Counted from the first letter of the stretch, positions 51,732 through 61,737 are shown. The stretch is 64,000 bases of DNA from Bartonella sp. A05 (GCF_026930145.1 NZ_JANHOJ010000001.1:434001-498000), one strand, 5' to 3'. The notes: generated by a model from the letters alone, not told the origin. Program-made: numbers and translations.

Positions 51732-53078
51732 TCATAGATCTGTTTCTTGAAGGGGATCAACATTAAAATCAAAACCCTGTCCCCACAAATCGTACTGATC
51801 GCGTGGGAGATTTGCGTAAGGTTGGCATGAGAAAACAGCCGCATACACTTGCCGCATCATAATGTCCTGCTGGCTTCTGTCGCCACTGAGTGGTTCAATC
51901 ATCGGATCTCCTATGACCATTCCCTCGCGGTTTAAGGAAAATTGCAAACGCACGATTGGACGGTTTTTTAAATTGCTACCAATGGCAACAAGTTTGAGCT
52001 TTTCCTGAATACATGAACCAGCAAGATTCACTAATGTTTGCGCCATTTTTGTGGTATCGCCAATATTTTTTTTCTTTCCTAATGCTTCCTCTTCATCAGA
52101 TCGCTTTGCTCCACCTCCTTGAGTACGCATGCGGTTCAAAAGATTTTTTTCTTCCATTGCTAAAATATCTTCAATTGTTTGTTCGCTTTGTTTTTCAGGA
52201 GCGTGCGCTCTTTGGGGTACGGATTGTTTGTCTTGTTTTGGTTTGACCTGTGGGAGAGGCGTATGTTCTAGTTGCTCAACCTCTTTGGATGGTTTATGTG
52301 CTGGTATTGCTTTAACTGGCTTTGTTGGTGCACTTGATTCTGGTTTCTTCTGTGGTGTTATGACTTCATTTCGAGTTGTTTTCGAAGCATTCACTTCTGG
52401 TTTGATTATCTCCGGCGTGATTTCTTTTGGCGCAATTTCTTTTGGTGTGGTTGTTTCTGGTTTAATGATTTCGGGTATGTTTTTTTTGGGCGCAGCTTCT
52501 TTCGAAGCAGTTACTTCCGGTTTGCTTATTTTTGGTGTGCTCGCTTCTGGTGCGCCTACTTCTGGCTTGGTTATTTCAGATGTGGTTTCTTTTGGCACAG
52601 CTTCTTTTAGCGTGCTTACTTCTGGTTTGATTATTTCCGGCGTAATTTCTGTTGGTAATACCTCAACTTTTTCTTCTAGCAATTCTTTTGTTTTGAGTGG
52701 TGGTACAGGTGTTTCTGGAACATCCTTTTTTCCAGAAGTGGACAATGCTGCCTCAACTCGCCGCGGTTTTTCTTTTGGCTTGAAAGGCGCTATATTATCC
52801 ACTATGCCATCACCGATATGGTGTACATCTTCTTTTTCTGGAGGTTTGGTCGTTGGTTTTGGTTTTGAATTTTCATTAGGCAAAGCACTGGATGAGCCTT
52901 GTTGCAGGGCAAGTTCTTTTTCAAAAGGAGCTAAGGTAATGGGAACTGCTTCTAGCTTTTGTTGTGGTGGGATGTTGGAATTGGTAAGATGTACGCCTCC
53001 CCAAATGATGAGAACGATATGCGCTGCAAGGGATAAAGCCAAGCTTCCTTTCATGCTATGATAAGAATTTTTATCCAT
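51732..53078 (-). CDS. tolA: TolA with a repetitive linker
   Basis: This 448-residue protein has one N-terminal membrane helix (SLAAHIVLIIWGGVHL), a long periplasmic linker and a C-terminal TolA/TonB-like domain (NRPIVRLQFSLNREGMVIGD and FSCQPYANLPRDQYD). The linker has degenerate repeats of the type PEIIKPEV with KEAAPK spacers at roughly residues 140-240. TolA spans the periplasm between TolQR and TolB/Pal. The repeats create a long spurious open frame on the other strand (52129-53061). Confidence 0.9.
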   Translation of the reverse strand: MDKNSYHSMKGSLALSLAAHIVLIIWGGVHLTNSNIPPQQKLEAVPITLAPFEKELALQQGSSSALPNENSKPKPTTKPPEKEDVHHIGDGIVDNIAPFKPKEKPRRVEAALSTSGKKDVPETPVPPLKTKELLEEKVEVLPTEITPEIIKPEVSTLKEAVPKETTSEITKPEVGAPEASTPKISKPEVTASKEAAPKKNIPEIIKPETTTPKEIAPKEITPEIIKPEVNASKTTRNEVITPQKKPESSAPTKPVKAIPAHKPSKEVEQLEHTPLPQVKPKQDKQSVPQRAHAPEKQSEQTIEDILAMEEKNLLNRMRTQGGGAKRSDEEEALGKKKNIGDTTKMAQTLVNLAGSCIQEKLKLVAIGSNLKNRPIVRLQFSLNREGMVIGDPMIEPLSGDRSQQDIMMRQVYAAVFSCQPYANLPRDQYDLWGQGFDFNVDPLQETDL

Positions 53079-53148
53079 CTATACATTTTACCTTTTTATT
53101 TTTCAATCACAACGCTCATTTTTGCATCGATTGCCTAAAGAGTGGTTT

Positions 53149-53601
53149 TTATTGCGCCAAACTGGCTAGAGCAACTTGTGAAAAGCCCGCTTTTTGAATA
53201 TCAGCGAGAAGCTGTAATACTTGTTGATATTCGACAGTTTTAGCGGCACGCACGAAAATGCGTTGATTTTTTTGTGTCGGATCAATAGCCAGTTGTGCTT
53301 TGAGCTTTGACATCAGATCTTCAGAGGTATCGTAATAATCTTGATTGATTGCTAAACGCCCTTGTTCATCAAGTGAAATTGTGAGTGGAGGTTTATCGGC
53401 GTGCACTGGTCCCGCTTGGCTACGAGGTAAATCAAGAGGAACGCCATTGACTAGAAGTGGAGCCGATACCATAAAGATGATAAGCAAAACTAACATCACA
53501 TCAACAAAAGGTGTTACATTAATTTCGCTCATTAGATGCTTGCTTGAGCTACGCCGTCTCCGTGTGTTTTTTTGAGAAGAAGAAGCAACAGAAAATCCCA
53601 T
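53149..53601 (-). CDS. tolR: Tol-Pal subunit TolR
   Basis: This 150-residue ExbD/TolR protein has a cytoplasmic N-terminus, one membrane helix with the proton-path Asp in INVTPFVDVMLVLLIIFMV, and a periplasmic domain (LPRSQAGPVHADKPPLTISL). TolR works with TolQ as a proton-driven motor for TolA. It lies 11 nt after tolQ. Confidence 0.95.
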   Translation of the reverse strand: MGFSVASSSQKNTRRRRSSSKHLMSEINVTPFVDVMLVLLIIFMVSAPLLVNGVPLDLPRSQAGPVHADKPPLTISLDEQGRLAINQDYYDTSEDLMSKLKAQLAIDPTQKNQRIFVRAAKTVEYQQVLQLLADIQKAGFSQVALASLAQ

Positions 53602-53612
53602 GATAGATCTCT

Positions 53613-54326
53613 CTATAAAGATGAATTAGATGTCATCGTCTCATCGATGCGCCGTGACACAATTGTTGAAAATTCATCAGCAAATCTCTCTATTTGCGTG
53701 ATGATGTAAGCACTTTCATTGGTCAATTTGTTATAAGCAATAACCGCTGGAATTGCTGCAAACAAACCAATTGCAGTGGCTAAAAGTGCTTCTGCAATGC
53801 CCGGAGCTACAATTGCCAGCGATGTATTTTGAGATGCTGAAATAGAAAGAAATGAATTCATAATACCAACAACCGTTCCGAATAAGCCGATAAAGGGACC
53901 AGCTGATCCAAGGGTTGCTAAAAAGCCTAATCTTGATTCTATTTTTGCACTTTCACGCCCCAAAGCAAGATCCATCGCTTTGTCAATTCTGGTCTGTAGG
54001 TTTAATGATGTATGAATCCCTTTTGAGAGTGATTTTTTCCATTCTATCATTGCTGCTACAAAAACGGCCGACATGCTATTGGTACGTTGATTTTTATAGG
54101 TTTCATAAAGTTTTTCTAAGGGTTCGCCTGACCAAAACACGCGCTCGAAATACTTTATTTCATGCCGTATTTTTCGGTAAGTAAAGATTTTATCAAAAAT
54201 AATCGCCCAGCTCCATATGGAAGCCAGCAATAATCCAATCATAACAGATTTCACAACCCAATTTGCTTGCATAAACAAGCTTAACACTCCAATCGCTTCT
54301 GGAGCCGTAAGCTCTATGTGTGGCAT
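53613..54326 (-). CDS. tolQ: Tol-Pal subunit TolQ
   Basis: This 237-residue MotA/TolQ/ExbB protein has three membrane helices. The second and third contain LATLGSAGPFIGLFGTVVGI and APGIAEALLATAIGLFAAIPA, the conserved proton-channel signatures. It is the stator of the Tol motor in the inner membrane. ATG 54326 follows AGAGGTAG; the frame runs to 54356. It is 142 nt from ybgC. Confidence 0.95.
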   Translation of the reverse strand: MPHIELTAPEAIGVLSLFMQANWVVKSVMIGLLLASIWSWAIIFDKIFTYRKIRHEIKYFERVFWSGEPLEKLYETYKNQRTNSMSAVFVAAMIEWKKSLSKGIHTSLNLQTRIDKAMDLALGRESAKIESRLGFLATLGSAGPFIGLFGTVVGIMNSFLSISASQNTSLAIVAPGIAEALLATAIGLFAAIPAVIAYNKLTNESAYIITQIERFADEFSTIVSRRIDETMTSNSSL

Positions 54327-54468
54327 AATGTCTACCTCTTTAAATGAAAGATTCATGTTTTAAAATCTAATAACACGCATTATTTTACAGTTTCTAAATT
54401 TATTTTACAGATGCTAAATTTGAAGTATAAGTTTTCTGTGTTTTAAAGAGCACTGCACAGTGACGCTT

Positions 54469-54924
54469 TTACACGGTATCGTTTCTATGAAGGATTGTCG
54501 AAAAAAGACCTTGGGGTAAACGCCGTGGTTTGCCTTCTTGGTTAATGATGGCGATTTCAACCTTCGCATCAACCAACACTTTATCATCGTGCAGGATATA
54601 TTGATCCATGAAAAAACGTGCTCCTTGAAGACGCGTGAGGCGTGTTTTAACGGTTAAAAGATGATCAATCTGTGCTGGTCGGCAAAAATGAATGTCTATA
54701 TGCCGCACGACGAAAAACAGTTTTTCATCTTGGGTTCCTGATGCTAATCCGCTGTTATTAAAACCCGTATTACGCAAAAATTCTGAGCGACCTCTTTCAA
54801 AAAACTCCAAATAGCGCGCATGGTAAACGACACCAGAGAAGTCTGTATCTGCAACATAGACGCGTATTTGAAGATCGTGAAAAAAGTTTGCATGATTGTC
54901 ATCAACAAATGTTATTTCAGCCAT
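54469..54924 (-). CDS. ybgC: Tol-Pal-associated acyl-CoA thioesterase
   Basis: This 151-residue hotdog-fold thioesterase has the 4-HBT signature [25 protein letters not shown], with the catalytic Asp in the DTDFSG loop. YbgC hydrolyses acyl-CoA esters and is usually the first gene of the tol cluster. ATG 54924 overlaps the end of ruvB by 8 nt and has GGGAAGAAG upstream, so it is coupled to ruvB. Confidence 0.92.
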   Translation of the reverse strand: MAEITFVDDNHANFFHDLQIRVYVADTDFSGVVYHARYLEFFERGRSEFLRNTGFNNSGLASGTQDEKLFFVVRHIDIHFCRPAQIDHLLTVKTRLTRLQGARFFMDQYILHDDKVLVDAKVEIAIINQEGKPRRLPQGLFSTILHRNDTV

Positions 54925-56029
54925 CGTCTTCTTCCCATAAGGTCGTTTGTATCGATGAATGCGTTTGCATCTGATTTTGAACATGTACGTTGGTTAGTTG
55001 AGTACATTTTTGTGTTGAAAGTGCGGACGTAGGTGCACAAAGCCCTAGATGTGTCCAAGCTTTTTCTGTGAGAATCCGCCCACGGGTGGTTCGTTGAATA
55101 AAACCTTGTTGGAGCAGATAAGGTTCAATAATATCTTCAATAGCATCACGCGGTTCTGAAAGAGCGGCTGCAATGGTTTCAACGCCTACGGGGCCGCCTA
55201 AAAAAGTTTCTGCAATGAGTAGTAGATAACGTCGATCAAGAGGATCAAGACCAAAATGATCGACTTCAAGACGGGAAAGTGCTTCATCAGCAATTGAGCG
55301 ATCAATGGTTTGAGCATGTTTGACGAGAGCAAAGTCACAGACACGACGTAAAAGCCGTCCTGCAATGCGCGGGGTACCACGTGCGCGGCGTGCAATCTCA
55401 TGAGCCCCATCCTCGCTGATATAAACCGAAAAAAGGCGCGCATTGCGTCGAACGATATATTCTAATTCCTCTATAGTATAAAAATTTAACCGAATTGGGA
55501 TGCCAAAACGATCCCGTAATGGTGTGGTCAATAAGCCTAAACGTGTGGTTGCAGCCACTAAAGTGAATTTAGCTAAGTCAATTTTGACCGAACGAGCTGC
55601 TGGACCTTCTCCAATGATTAAATCAAGCTGATAGTCTTCCATGGCGGGATAAAGAATTTCCTCAATCGCCGGATTTAAACGATGAATTTCATCAATAAAA
55701 AGGACATCACGTTCTTCCAGATTGGTTAAAAGAGCCGCTAAATCTCCTGCTTTGGCAATCACTGGTCCTGATGTGGAACGAAAATTAACGCCTAATTCCT
55801 TAGCCATAATTTGCGAAAGTGTTGTTTTCCCCAAACCCGGCGGCCCCACAAACAAAACATGATCCAGTGCTTCTTTACGTGTTTTTGCCGCTTCAATAAA
55901 TATTTTTAAATTTGCGCGTGCCGCTTCTTGACCAATAAAGTCATCGAGCACTTGTGGTCTTAAGGAACGATCAGGATCATTGGGAAGGGGAACGGCATCA
56001 AGAAGCCGTTTATCTTCGTTTTTATGCAT
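54917..56029 (-). CDS. ruvB: Holliday-junction helicase RuvB
   Basis: This 370-residue AAA+ motor drives branch migration with RuvA. It shows [19 protein letters not shown], Walker [10 protein letters not shown], Walker B FIDEIHRL, the sensor region [19 protein letters not shown] and the winged-helix C-terminal domain ([17 protein letters not shown]). A tail of about 35 residues after the domain is not conserved. Overlaps ruvA by 8 nt and ybgC by 8 nt. Confidence 0.96.
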   Translation of the reverse strand: MHKNEDKRLLDAVPLPNDPDRSLRPQVLDDFIGQEAARANLKIFIEAAKTRKEALDHVLFVGPPGLGKTTLSQIMAKELGVNFRSTSGPVIAKAGDLAALLTNLEERDVLFIDEIHRLNPAIEEILYPAMEDYQLDLIIGEGPAARSVKIDLAKFTLVAATTRLGLLTTPLRDRFGIPIRLNFYTIEELEYIVRRNARLFSVYISEDGAHEIARRARGTPRIAGRLLRRVCDFALVKHAQTIDRSIADEALSRLEVDHFGLDPLDRRYLLLIAETFLGGPVGVETIAAALSEPRDAIEDIIEPYLLQQGFIQRTTRGRILTEKAWTHLGLCAPTSALSTQKCTQLTNVHVQNQMQTHSSIQTTLWEEDDG

Positions 56030-56666
56030 CTTTACCTTGTGCTAAGTGAGAGGAAAGCAATTTAAGGCTATGGCGAATAAGGAGTGCTGAAGAGACTGTT
56101 TCTCCTTCAAGAGTGTTTATCACTGAAGCTAAAACATTGGCTGCTTGAGAGCGCTCATAACCAAGATTGATTAAAGCCAATAGTGCGTCGTTGACCGGTT
56201 GATTTGTTGCCTCTGGGTGAAAGCTGGAGACGGAATGTAATTTGTTTTTGCTGTTTTCACTTAGAGGAAGGGTTTTGCTTTTAAGTTCGCCTACAATTCT
56301 TTGACTCACTTTCTTGCCCACGCCCGGAGCGCGGCTGATCGTTGGAATATCGTTGAGTGCAATCGCTTGTGCGAGTTCATCGGGCGATAATGTGCCTAAA
56401 ATTGCTAAGGCAACTTTTGTCCCGACGCCGGGCACATTTTGCAGAAGACAAAACCAATCTTGTTCCGTTTTCGTTGCAAAACCAAAAAGGCGGATAGCAT
56501 CTTCACGAACATGTGTTTCAATAAACAAGCTTAAATTTTCACCAAGAGATGGTAAAGAAGGACGAAGTCGGTTTGATATAAAAACGATATATCCTACACC
56601 CTGCACATCGAGAATAACATGATCGTCAAAGATATTTTCAAGGGTGCCCTTTAATTTGCCGATCAT
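56022..56666 (-). CDS. ruvA: Holliday-junction DNA-binding protein RuvA
   Basis: This 214-residue protein has the OB-fold start [20 protein letters not shown], two helix-hairpin-helix motifs ([16 protein letters not shown] and [16 protein letters not shown]) and a C-terminal domain III ([20 protein letters not shown]) that binds RuvB. It recognises four-way junctions. It overlaps ruvC by 4 nt and ruvB by 8 nt. Confidence 0.95.
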   Translation of the reverse strand: MIGKLKGTLENIFDDHVILDVQGVGYIVFISNRLRPSLPSLGENLSLFIETHVREDAIRLFGFATKTEQDWFCLLQNVPGVGTKVALAILGTLSPDELAQAIALNDIPTISRAPGVGKKVSQRIVGELKSKTLPLSENSKNKLHSVSSFHPEATNQPVNDALLALINLGYERSQAANVLASVINTLEGETVSSALLIRHSLKLLSSHLAQGKDA

Positions 56667-57172
56667 GGGCTTACCTTTGAGAGATAGGAGAAGCTGGTAC
56701 GGTGGGTACTATGGCAGAGTGCAAGAGCAAGCGCATCGGCTGCATCATTGCTATCAAACTCAGCGCGTGGAAGAAGAACTTTTACCATCATATGAATTTG
56801 TTCTTTAGTACCATGGCCGACACCAATGACAGACTTTTTGATTTGGTTCGGTGCATATTCAGAAACGGGAAGACCTTCTTGCGCTGGGACAAGAAGTGCA
56901 ATGGCGCGTGCTTGACTTAGTTTTAAAGTGGCCGTAGCATCTTTGTTCACAAAAACATGCTCAACAGCTGCTTCATGAGGCATAAATTGATGAACAGTAT
57001 CTGAAAGCCCCTTATAAAGTTGATATAATCTGGAGGGGAGGGTGCACTGTGCGTCAGAGTAGATTGTTCCTGCTGCGACAAAGTGCAGACGATTGCCTAA
57101 GAGGTCAATAACACCCCATCCTGTTTGTCGGAGTCCTGGATCAATGCCTATAATACGAATCGTTTCTGCCAT
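56663..57172 (-). CDS. ruvC: Holliday-junction resolvase RuvC
   Basis: This 169-residue endonuclease resolves Holliday junctions. The four acidic residues are present: Asp in [14 protein letters not shown], Glu in [10 protein letters not shown], and the two Asp of SNDAADALA. It is the first gene of the ruvCAB-ybgC run. ATG 57172 is the natural start. Confidence 0.95.
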   Translation of the reverse strand: MAETIRIIGIDPGLRQTGWGVIDLLGNRLHFVAAGTIYSDAQCTLPSRLYQLYKGLSDTVHQFMPHEAAVEHVFVNKDATATLKLSQARAIALLVPAQEGLPVSEYAPNQIKKSVIGVGHGTKEQIHMMVKVLLPRAEFDSNDAADALALALCHSTHRTSFSYLSKVSP

Positions 57173-57413
57173 AGAGCGAGTTTATGCTATTTATTTCTAT
57201 TTGAACAGATGCAACAAAACTAGAACATAAGACAGTTAACCCCGTGCAAAAATAAGGGGAGAACCAAAAAAGAATGCCGAAAGGGGAGGGTGCATCTGAA
57301 AGAATGAGTGGAATAGAGGCTTAAGAATTAGGGCAAACAGGATAAAAGATCGCGGCTAGAAGCGTGGGCGTGAGAAACCGAAGATCGAGAGAGGATCAAG
57401 GGACAAAAATTGT

Positions 57414-57932
57414 TTAAGGACGCTGAAAAGCTGTTTGAAGCAATTGGATTTGTTTGTTCACCGGATTGTTGTTCTCTAAAGTATGGGAAGATACTTGTTG
57501 TTTATTGTAGCTTATATAGCGCATCCGTTCTTCTATACGAAGAGAACGGATCACAAAGTGGCGAAAAATTTCTGGTAATTCTTTCCAATGGTCGGTTTCT
57601 TGGCTTAGTGATGGTGTATGAAGGGATATTTTTGCGGTTTCTTTCTGTATTTGTTCCGGTGACATTTCTCCTTCACGCTCTGCACGAAGCAGCAAAAGCT
57701 GAGAGGCTACTTGCATAAGTCGCGTACTTAAATACACAGTTTCTTTCGCGTAAAGTGCAGAGACTTCTGCCGGAAGGGAACGAGCTGCTAATTTGCCTTC
57801 TGTATCAATATAAGCCGCTGTTTCTTCAATCAGAATCATTGTTTCTTCACAAAGGCGGTTAAAAACATTCTCAAAGGCATCATGCTCAATCATGAGAATG
57901 AGCTCATCATGTGGATGTTTATGTGCACTCAC
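57414..57932 (-). CDS. DUF1465 family protein
   Basis: This 172-residue mainly helical protein matches DUF1465, known from Rhizobiales (ETMILIEETAAYIDTEGKLAAR, split, and YAKETVYLSTRLMQVASQLLLLRA). The function is unknown. The start is GTG 57932; ATG 57893 is an alternative. It precedes ruvC by 241 nt on the same strand. Confidence 0.75.
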   Translation of the reverse strand: MSAHKHPHDELILMIEHDAFENVFNRLCEETMILIEETAAYIDTEGKLAARSLPAEVSALYAKETVYLSTRLMQVASQLLLLRAEREGEMSPEQIQKETAKISLHTPSLSQETDHWKELPEIFRHFVIRSLRIEERMRYISYNKQQVSSHTLENNNPVNKQIQLLQTAFQRP

Positions 57933-58120
57933 GCTATTTTACACTCCCAAGTATGGAACTATGGTAATCAACAAACATAAGGATGAAAAGTTCCTTTCAC
58001 TGTTGTATAAAGTATTTTTCCTCCAATTGGATAGCTTTTTTTCAAGAATTGTGCAATGCGCTTCTTACACTAGGGTTAATGCGCTTTTACATGCGTGTTT
58101 CATGTCCTGCGTAGTCGGTA

Positions 58121-59278
58121 TTATGCATTTCTTTGATGTTCTGATGGCGAGGGAGAACGAGAGCTTTGTCTATGAGATTTTTGATTTTCATAATAATAGG
58201 CGACGAAAAATTGTACTGCAATTCCGCTCATGATTAAGAGGGTGTCGGAAAAAAAACTACTGGGCACTAATGTTTTAAAAATCTGTCCAAATATCGCAAA
58301 AATAGTGCCGATTACAAAAACCGGTAAGCCGTGTTTTCCCAAAATAGCTAAGGGGTGCTTCTCGGAAACGCGTAATCGCTTATAAAGCCAAGGAAGGCAA
58401 AGAACCAAGAATGATAAGGAAAGAATATGGAGTAGACGAGGAAGGCTTAAAAAAGTTTTATTAAAATTAACGAGTGGTGAAGACCAGTTAAGCCAACCGA
58501 GAACCCACCACCAATTTAAGCGCACCCATAATAACGAGAGGATAATATAACCAGCTGATAAAATGAATAAAAAAGGCTGAAATGGGATGGTTTTTCCTTG
58601 TTTGAGATATAAAGTGCCTGTTAATCCAATTACAAAAAGGAATTGCCATGATAAAGGATTTAAAAACCACTTTCCCGGTAAAGGATAAGAAGGTGGTGCA
58701 ATCTTATAAAAGCCACATATCAAGTAGATTATGAATGAGATGAAAAGAAGAAGCCTTTTATGCTTGCAGCTTAAATACAGTGCAAGGGGAGAAATAATTG
58801 TGAGAACAATATAAAGCGGGAGGATATTATTGTAACCTAATTGATGGCCAAAGCTCAGTGTGCTGAAAAATGCGGTAACAGGTTGTGTCAGAAATAAACC
58901 TATATTATTCATCGATAAAAGTTTTTCTGAGTTCCAAAGAAAAGATGCTCCTAAAAAAAGGCTTAAAGTCGCAAAGGTGGCAAAAAGATGCGCTTTATAA
59001 AGCTGAAAAGCTCTTCGCCAAAGTTTGCGCACAATCAAAGTAAAACGCTCTTTGTGGAAACGAGCATGGAAGCTAAGTCCAAGAGAGACACCTGAAAGCA
59101 AAACGAATATTTCTGTGGCGTCGGAAAAACCGAAATTTTTATGTGTTATATGTTCATAGATTGTGCCAGGAATATGATTGATGAAAATCGTCAATAACGC
59201 TAGAGAACGGACAACATCAATGCGTGTATCACGGTTAGAAGGGGGGAGATCGTGATTGAAAGAACCAGGATGAGCCAT
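58121..59278 (-). CDS. OpgC-like multi-pass membrane acyltransferase
   Basis: This 385-residue protein has about ten membrane helices and the OpgC signature: RIDVVRSLALLTIFINHIPGT near the N-terminus, then FSDATEIFVLLSGVSLGLSF. OpgC proteins add succinyl groups to periplasmic glucans; here the substrate is inferred. ATG 59278 has AAGG 7 nt upstream and is preferred to the frame start at 59494, which would overlap the ThiE-like gene. The genes are divergent with 89 nt between. Confidence 0.83.
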   Translation of the reverse strand: MAHPGSFNHDLPPSNRDTRIDVVRSLALLTIFINHIPGTIYEHITHKNFGFSDATEIFVLLSGVSLGLSFHARFHKERFTLIVRKLWRRAFQLYKAHLFATFATLSLFLGASFLWNSEKLLSMNNIGLFLTQPVTAFFSTLSFGHQLGYNNILPLYIVLTIISPLALYLSCKHKRLLLFISFIIYLICGFYKIAPPSYPLPGKWFLNPLSWQFLFVIGLTGTLYLKQGKTIPFQPFLFILSAGYIILSLLWVRLNWWWVLGWLNWSSPLVNFNKTFLSLPRLLHILSLSFLVLCLPWLYKRLRVSEKHPLAILGKHGLPVFVIGTIFAIFGQIFKTLVPSSFFSDTLLIMSGIAVQFFVAYYYENQKSHRQSSRSPSPSEHQRNA

Positions 59279-59367
59279 AGATGAACCTTGATAAGCGATA
59301 TAAAGAAACGCTTCTTTTAGCAAAATGTGACAATAAAAAGAACCTTTTTTAGACTCAAGGATACTGT

Positions 59368-60051
59368 ATGACAAAACAAAAGAATAAGTCGGGTGAGATT
59401 TGTCTTTTTCCTCAGTTAGTTTTGACATTAGATGTTCGGCGTTCTTTAAAGCCTGCATTTTTGCATCAAATTTTGCAAACAGAGTCTTTTGCATGCGTTA
59501 TCCTTTACGATTCGCAAATCGATCAGGGGGATGAGGTCTTTTTCCAAAACAATGCTCAATTATATGCTGATGATATTCAGCGAAACGGTGCAGCTCTTCT
59601 TATCGCTGATGAAGGCCGTATTGCTGGTCGAATCAAAGCAGACGGCTTGCATTTGGATCGTAATGTTAATGCTCTGAAAAATCTTGAAAAACGGAAACAG
59701 GAAGGCAAAATCATTGGCTTTGGAAATCTGCGTAATCGTCATTCTGCTATGAATGCTGCTGAAGCCGGGAGCGATTATCTGCTGTTTGGAAAACTTGGTG
59801 CTGATAAAAAACGACACTCTCATCCCAGAAATATACAATTGGCGCAATGGTGGGCTGAGATTATGGAAATTCCTGCCATTATTCAAGCTGGGAGTGATCC
59901 CGCATCTTTTGATGAAACCTTGGCAACGGCATGTGAATTTATTGCGGTTGAAGAAATGATTTTTGCCCATGATGATCCTTTGAGTGTGCTTGATATGATA
60001 AAAAGAAAATGTATACAGTCTCCCTTATCTACGGAGACGCAATATCCATGA
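59368..60051 (+). CDS. ThiE-like thiamine-phosphate synthase paralogue
   Basis: This 227-residue TIM-barrel protein belongs to the ThiE/TenI superfamily: ALLIADEGRIAGRIKADGLHL corresponds to the ThiE NDR...GADGVHLG segment, and AGSDYLLFGKL to AGADYVGFGPI. Catalytic features differ: the usual Asn-Asp-Arg is Ala-Asp-Glu-Gly here and the Ser-Thr-His loop is replaced by GFGNLRNRHS, so synthase activity is doubtful. Relatives annotated as thiamine phosphate synthase exist in rhizobia. It overlaps the Sel1 gene by 4 nt. Confidence 0.68.
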   Translation: MTKQKNKSGEICLFPQLVLTLDVRRSLKPAFLHQILQTESFACVILYDSQIDQGDEVFFQNNAQLYADDIQRNGAALLIADEGRIAGRIKADGLHLDRNVNALKNLEKRKQEGKIIGFGNLRNRHSAMNAAEAGSDYLLFGKLGADKKRHSHPRNIQLAQWWAEIMEIPAIIQAGSDPASFDETLATACEFIAVEEMIFAHDDPLSVLDMIKRKCIQSPLSTETQYP

Positions 60052-61574
60052 TAAAAAGAATCGTTGGTTTATTGATCTTACTCGTATTCTGGTCTATCGC
60101 AGCTGTCGCCCATTTCGTCGAAATCCCTGATATATTCTCACAATCTGAGAGTGTTTCGAAATCTAAAAGGACTTTAAACACCATTCAATTAGAGGAACTA
60201 GAGGCTCTAGCGCCGGCAGAGGTGAAAGAGGTGCCAGTGCCAGCAGAGGTGAAAGAGGCTCTAGCGCCAGCGGAGGTGAAAGAGGTGCCAGCGCCAGCGG
60301 AGGTGAAAGAGGTGCTAGTGCCGGCAGTGGAGGTGGAAGAGGTGCCAGTGCCAGCGGAGGTGAAAGAGGTACCAGTGCCAGCGGAGGTGAAAGAGGTGCC
60401 AGCGCCAGCGGAGGTGAAAGAGGTACCAGTGCCAGCGGAGGTGAAAGAGGTGCCAGTGCCAGCAGAGGTGAAAGAGGTACCAGTGCCAGTGGAGGTGAAA
60501 GAGGTGCCAGTGCCAGTGGAGGTGAAAGAGGTACCAGTGCCAGCGGAGGTGAAAGAGGTACCAGTGCCAGCGGAGGTGAAAGAGGTACCAGTGCCAGCGG
60601 AGGTGAAAGAGGTACCAGTGCCAGCGGAGGTGAAAGAGGTATCAGTGCCAGTGGAGGTGGAAGAAGATCAAAAACCTTTTCAGTTTTTACAAGCAGGACA
60701 ATATGATGAAGCTTATGATTATTATGTTAAAGGTTATTATTTAACTGCTCTTCGGGAAGCGATCAGACGTGCCGAACAAGGCGATCCAATCGCACAAACT
60801 TTAGTTGGACGAATATATCTGGAAGGATATGCTGTTCCAAGTGATGGTGCGCGTGCAGCTTTATGGTTTGGACGTGCTGCAAAACAAGGCGAACCGCATG
60901 CACAATTGCGCTATGGTCTTATGTTATTTGAAGGTCGTTTTATTACACAAAATCAAGAATTAGCCGAAGAATATATCCGAACAGCTGTGCAGGCTGGTTT
61001 ACCGGAGGCCTATTTCCATTATGGACAATTGCTTCTTTATAAAGCTTCGCGCAAAACGCAATCTCTTCCAGGTGTTTCTTTACAAAGCCAAGACCATGAA
61101 TGCATTGAACAGGCTTTGAAATGGTTTTTAAAAGGTAGTTCCCTAGGTGATTCTGATGCCGCTTTTGCTGCTGCACAAATTCTTGCTTCAGGAACTTTAA
61201 CAAGACCGAAAGATGATTACAATGCGCTAAGATTGATTGAAGTTGCAGCCAATAATAATCATATAATGGCTCAAATAACCTTAGCAGAATGGCTTGTTCA
61301 AGGCCGTGGTGGAAAAACCGATTTTCAACGGGCTTTTCATTTACTGTTTAACAATGCAATGAACATGATTGTGCCAGCACAGATCAATTTGGCAAAGCTT
61401 TATCATGCTGGAATCGGGACAAAAGGCGATATTATCATGGCAGCGGCATGGTATATGGTTGCAAAGCAAGCAAAAGTACAGGTGTCCGATCTCGAAATTA
61501 TGCTGCAAGGTTTGAGCGCCGACCAATTGGAGGAAGCCTCCAAAAAAGCGATGGAACTCATATTTGCTTTCTAA
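60048..61574 (+). CDS. Membrane-anchored Sel1-repeat protein with a nonapeptide array
   Basis: This 508-residue protein has an N-terminal membrane helix (IVGLLILLVFWSIAAVAHF), a 17-unit array of the nonapeptide VPVPAEVKE (residues 53-206), and a C-terminal Sel1-like repeat domain (LVGRIYLEGYAVPSDGARAALWF, split, LRYGLMLFEGRF, LAKLYHAGIGTKGDIIMAAAWY). Sel1 proteins scaffold protein complexes. The array would project the repeat domain away from the membrane, much as the TolA linker does. ATG 60048 overlaps the ThiE-like stop (ATGA); TTG 60009 is not used. Confidence 0.85.
   Translation: MIKRIVGLLILLVFWSIAAVAHFVEIPDIFSQSESVSKSKRTLNTIQLEELEALAPAEVKEVPVPAEVKEALAPAEVKEVPAPAEVKEVLVPAVEVEEVPVPAEVKEVPVPAEVKEVPAPAEVKEVPVPAEVKEVPVPAEVKEVPVPVEVKEVPVPVEVKEVPVPAEVKEVPVPAEVKEVPVPAEVKEVPVPAEVKEVSVPVEVEEDQKPFQFLQAGQYDEAYDYYVKGYYLTALREAIRRAEQGDPIAQTLVGRIYLEGYAVPSDGARAALWFGRAAKQGEPHAQLRYGLMLFEGRFITQNQELAEEYIRTAVQAGLPEAYFHYGQLLLYKASRKTQSLPGVSLQSQDHECIEQALKWFLKGSSLGDSDAAFAAAQILASGTLTRPKDDYNALRLIEVAANNNHIMAQITLAEWLVQGRGGKTDFQRAFHLLFNNAMNMIVPAQINLAKLYHAGIGTKGDIIMAAAWYMVAKQAKVQVSDLEIMLQGLSADQLEEASKKAMELIFAF
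60204..60665 (+). repeat. 17-unit in-frame 27-bp tandem repeat
   Basis: Seventeen units of 27 bp (one of 30 bp) encode variants of VPVPAEVKE. Units differ mainly at synonymous sites and at GTGCCA/GTACCA and GCG/GTG positions; runs of identical neighbouring units (units 13-16) show recent expansion. Because units are multiples of three, copy-number change keeps the frame. Confidence 0.95.
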
Positions 61575-61737
61575 AGATATGCTCAATGCGAAACAAAGTG
61601 CTTTTATGCAAATATCTAATTTCTAAAAGAAAATCTTTTGGCAAATTTTGGGGCAATATTTTATAAGGACTTGATAAAGGTTTATAATCAGGATACTTTT
61701 TCTGCTCTATGAAGAGCCAAAAGCTAGAGTTCATAAA

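Noticed and set aside
52129-53061. 310-codon plus-strand open frame over tolA
   Set aside because: It is antisense to the TolA repeat linker; its composition (Gly/Val/Ser repeats) follows from the repeated codons on the other strand, and it has no ribosome-binding site or known family.
60204-60665. Possible CRISPR array
   Set aside because: The units are contiguous coding repeats without unique spacers, in frame with the Sel1 protein, and no cas genes are present.
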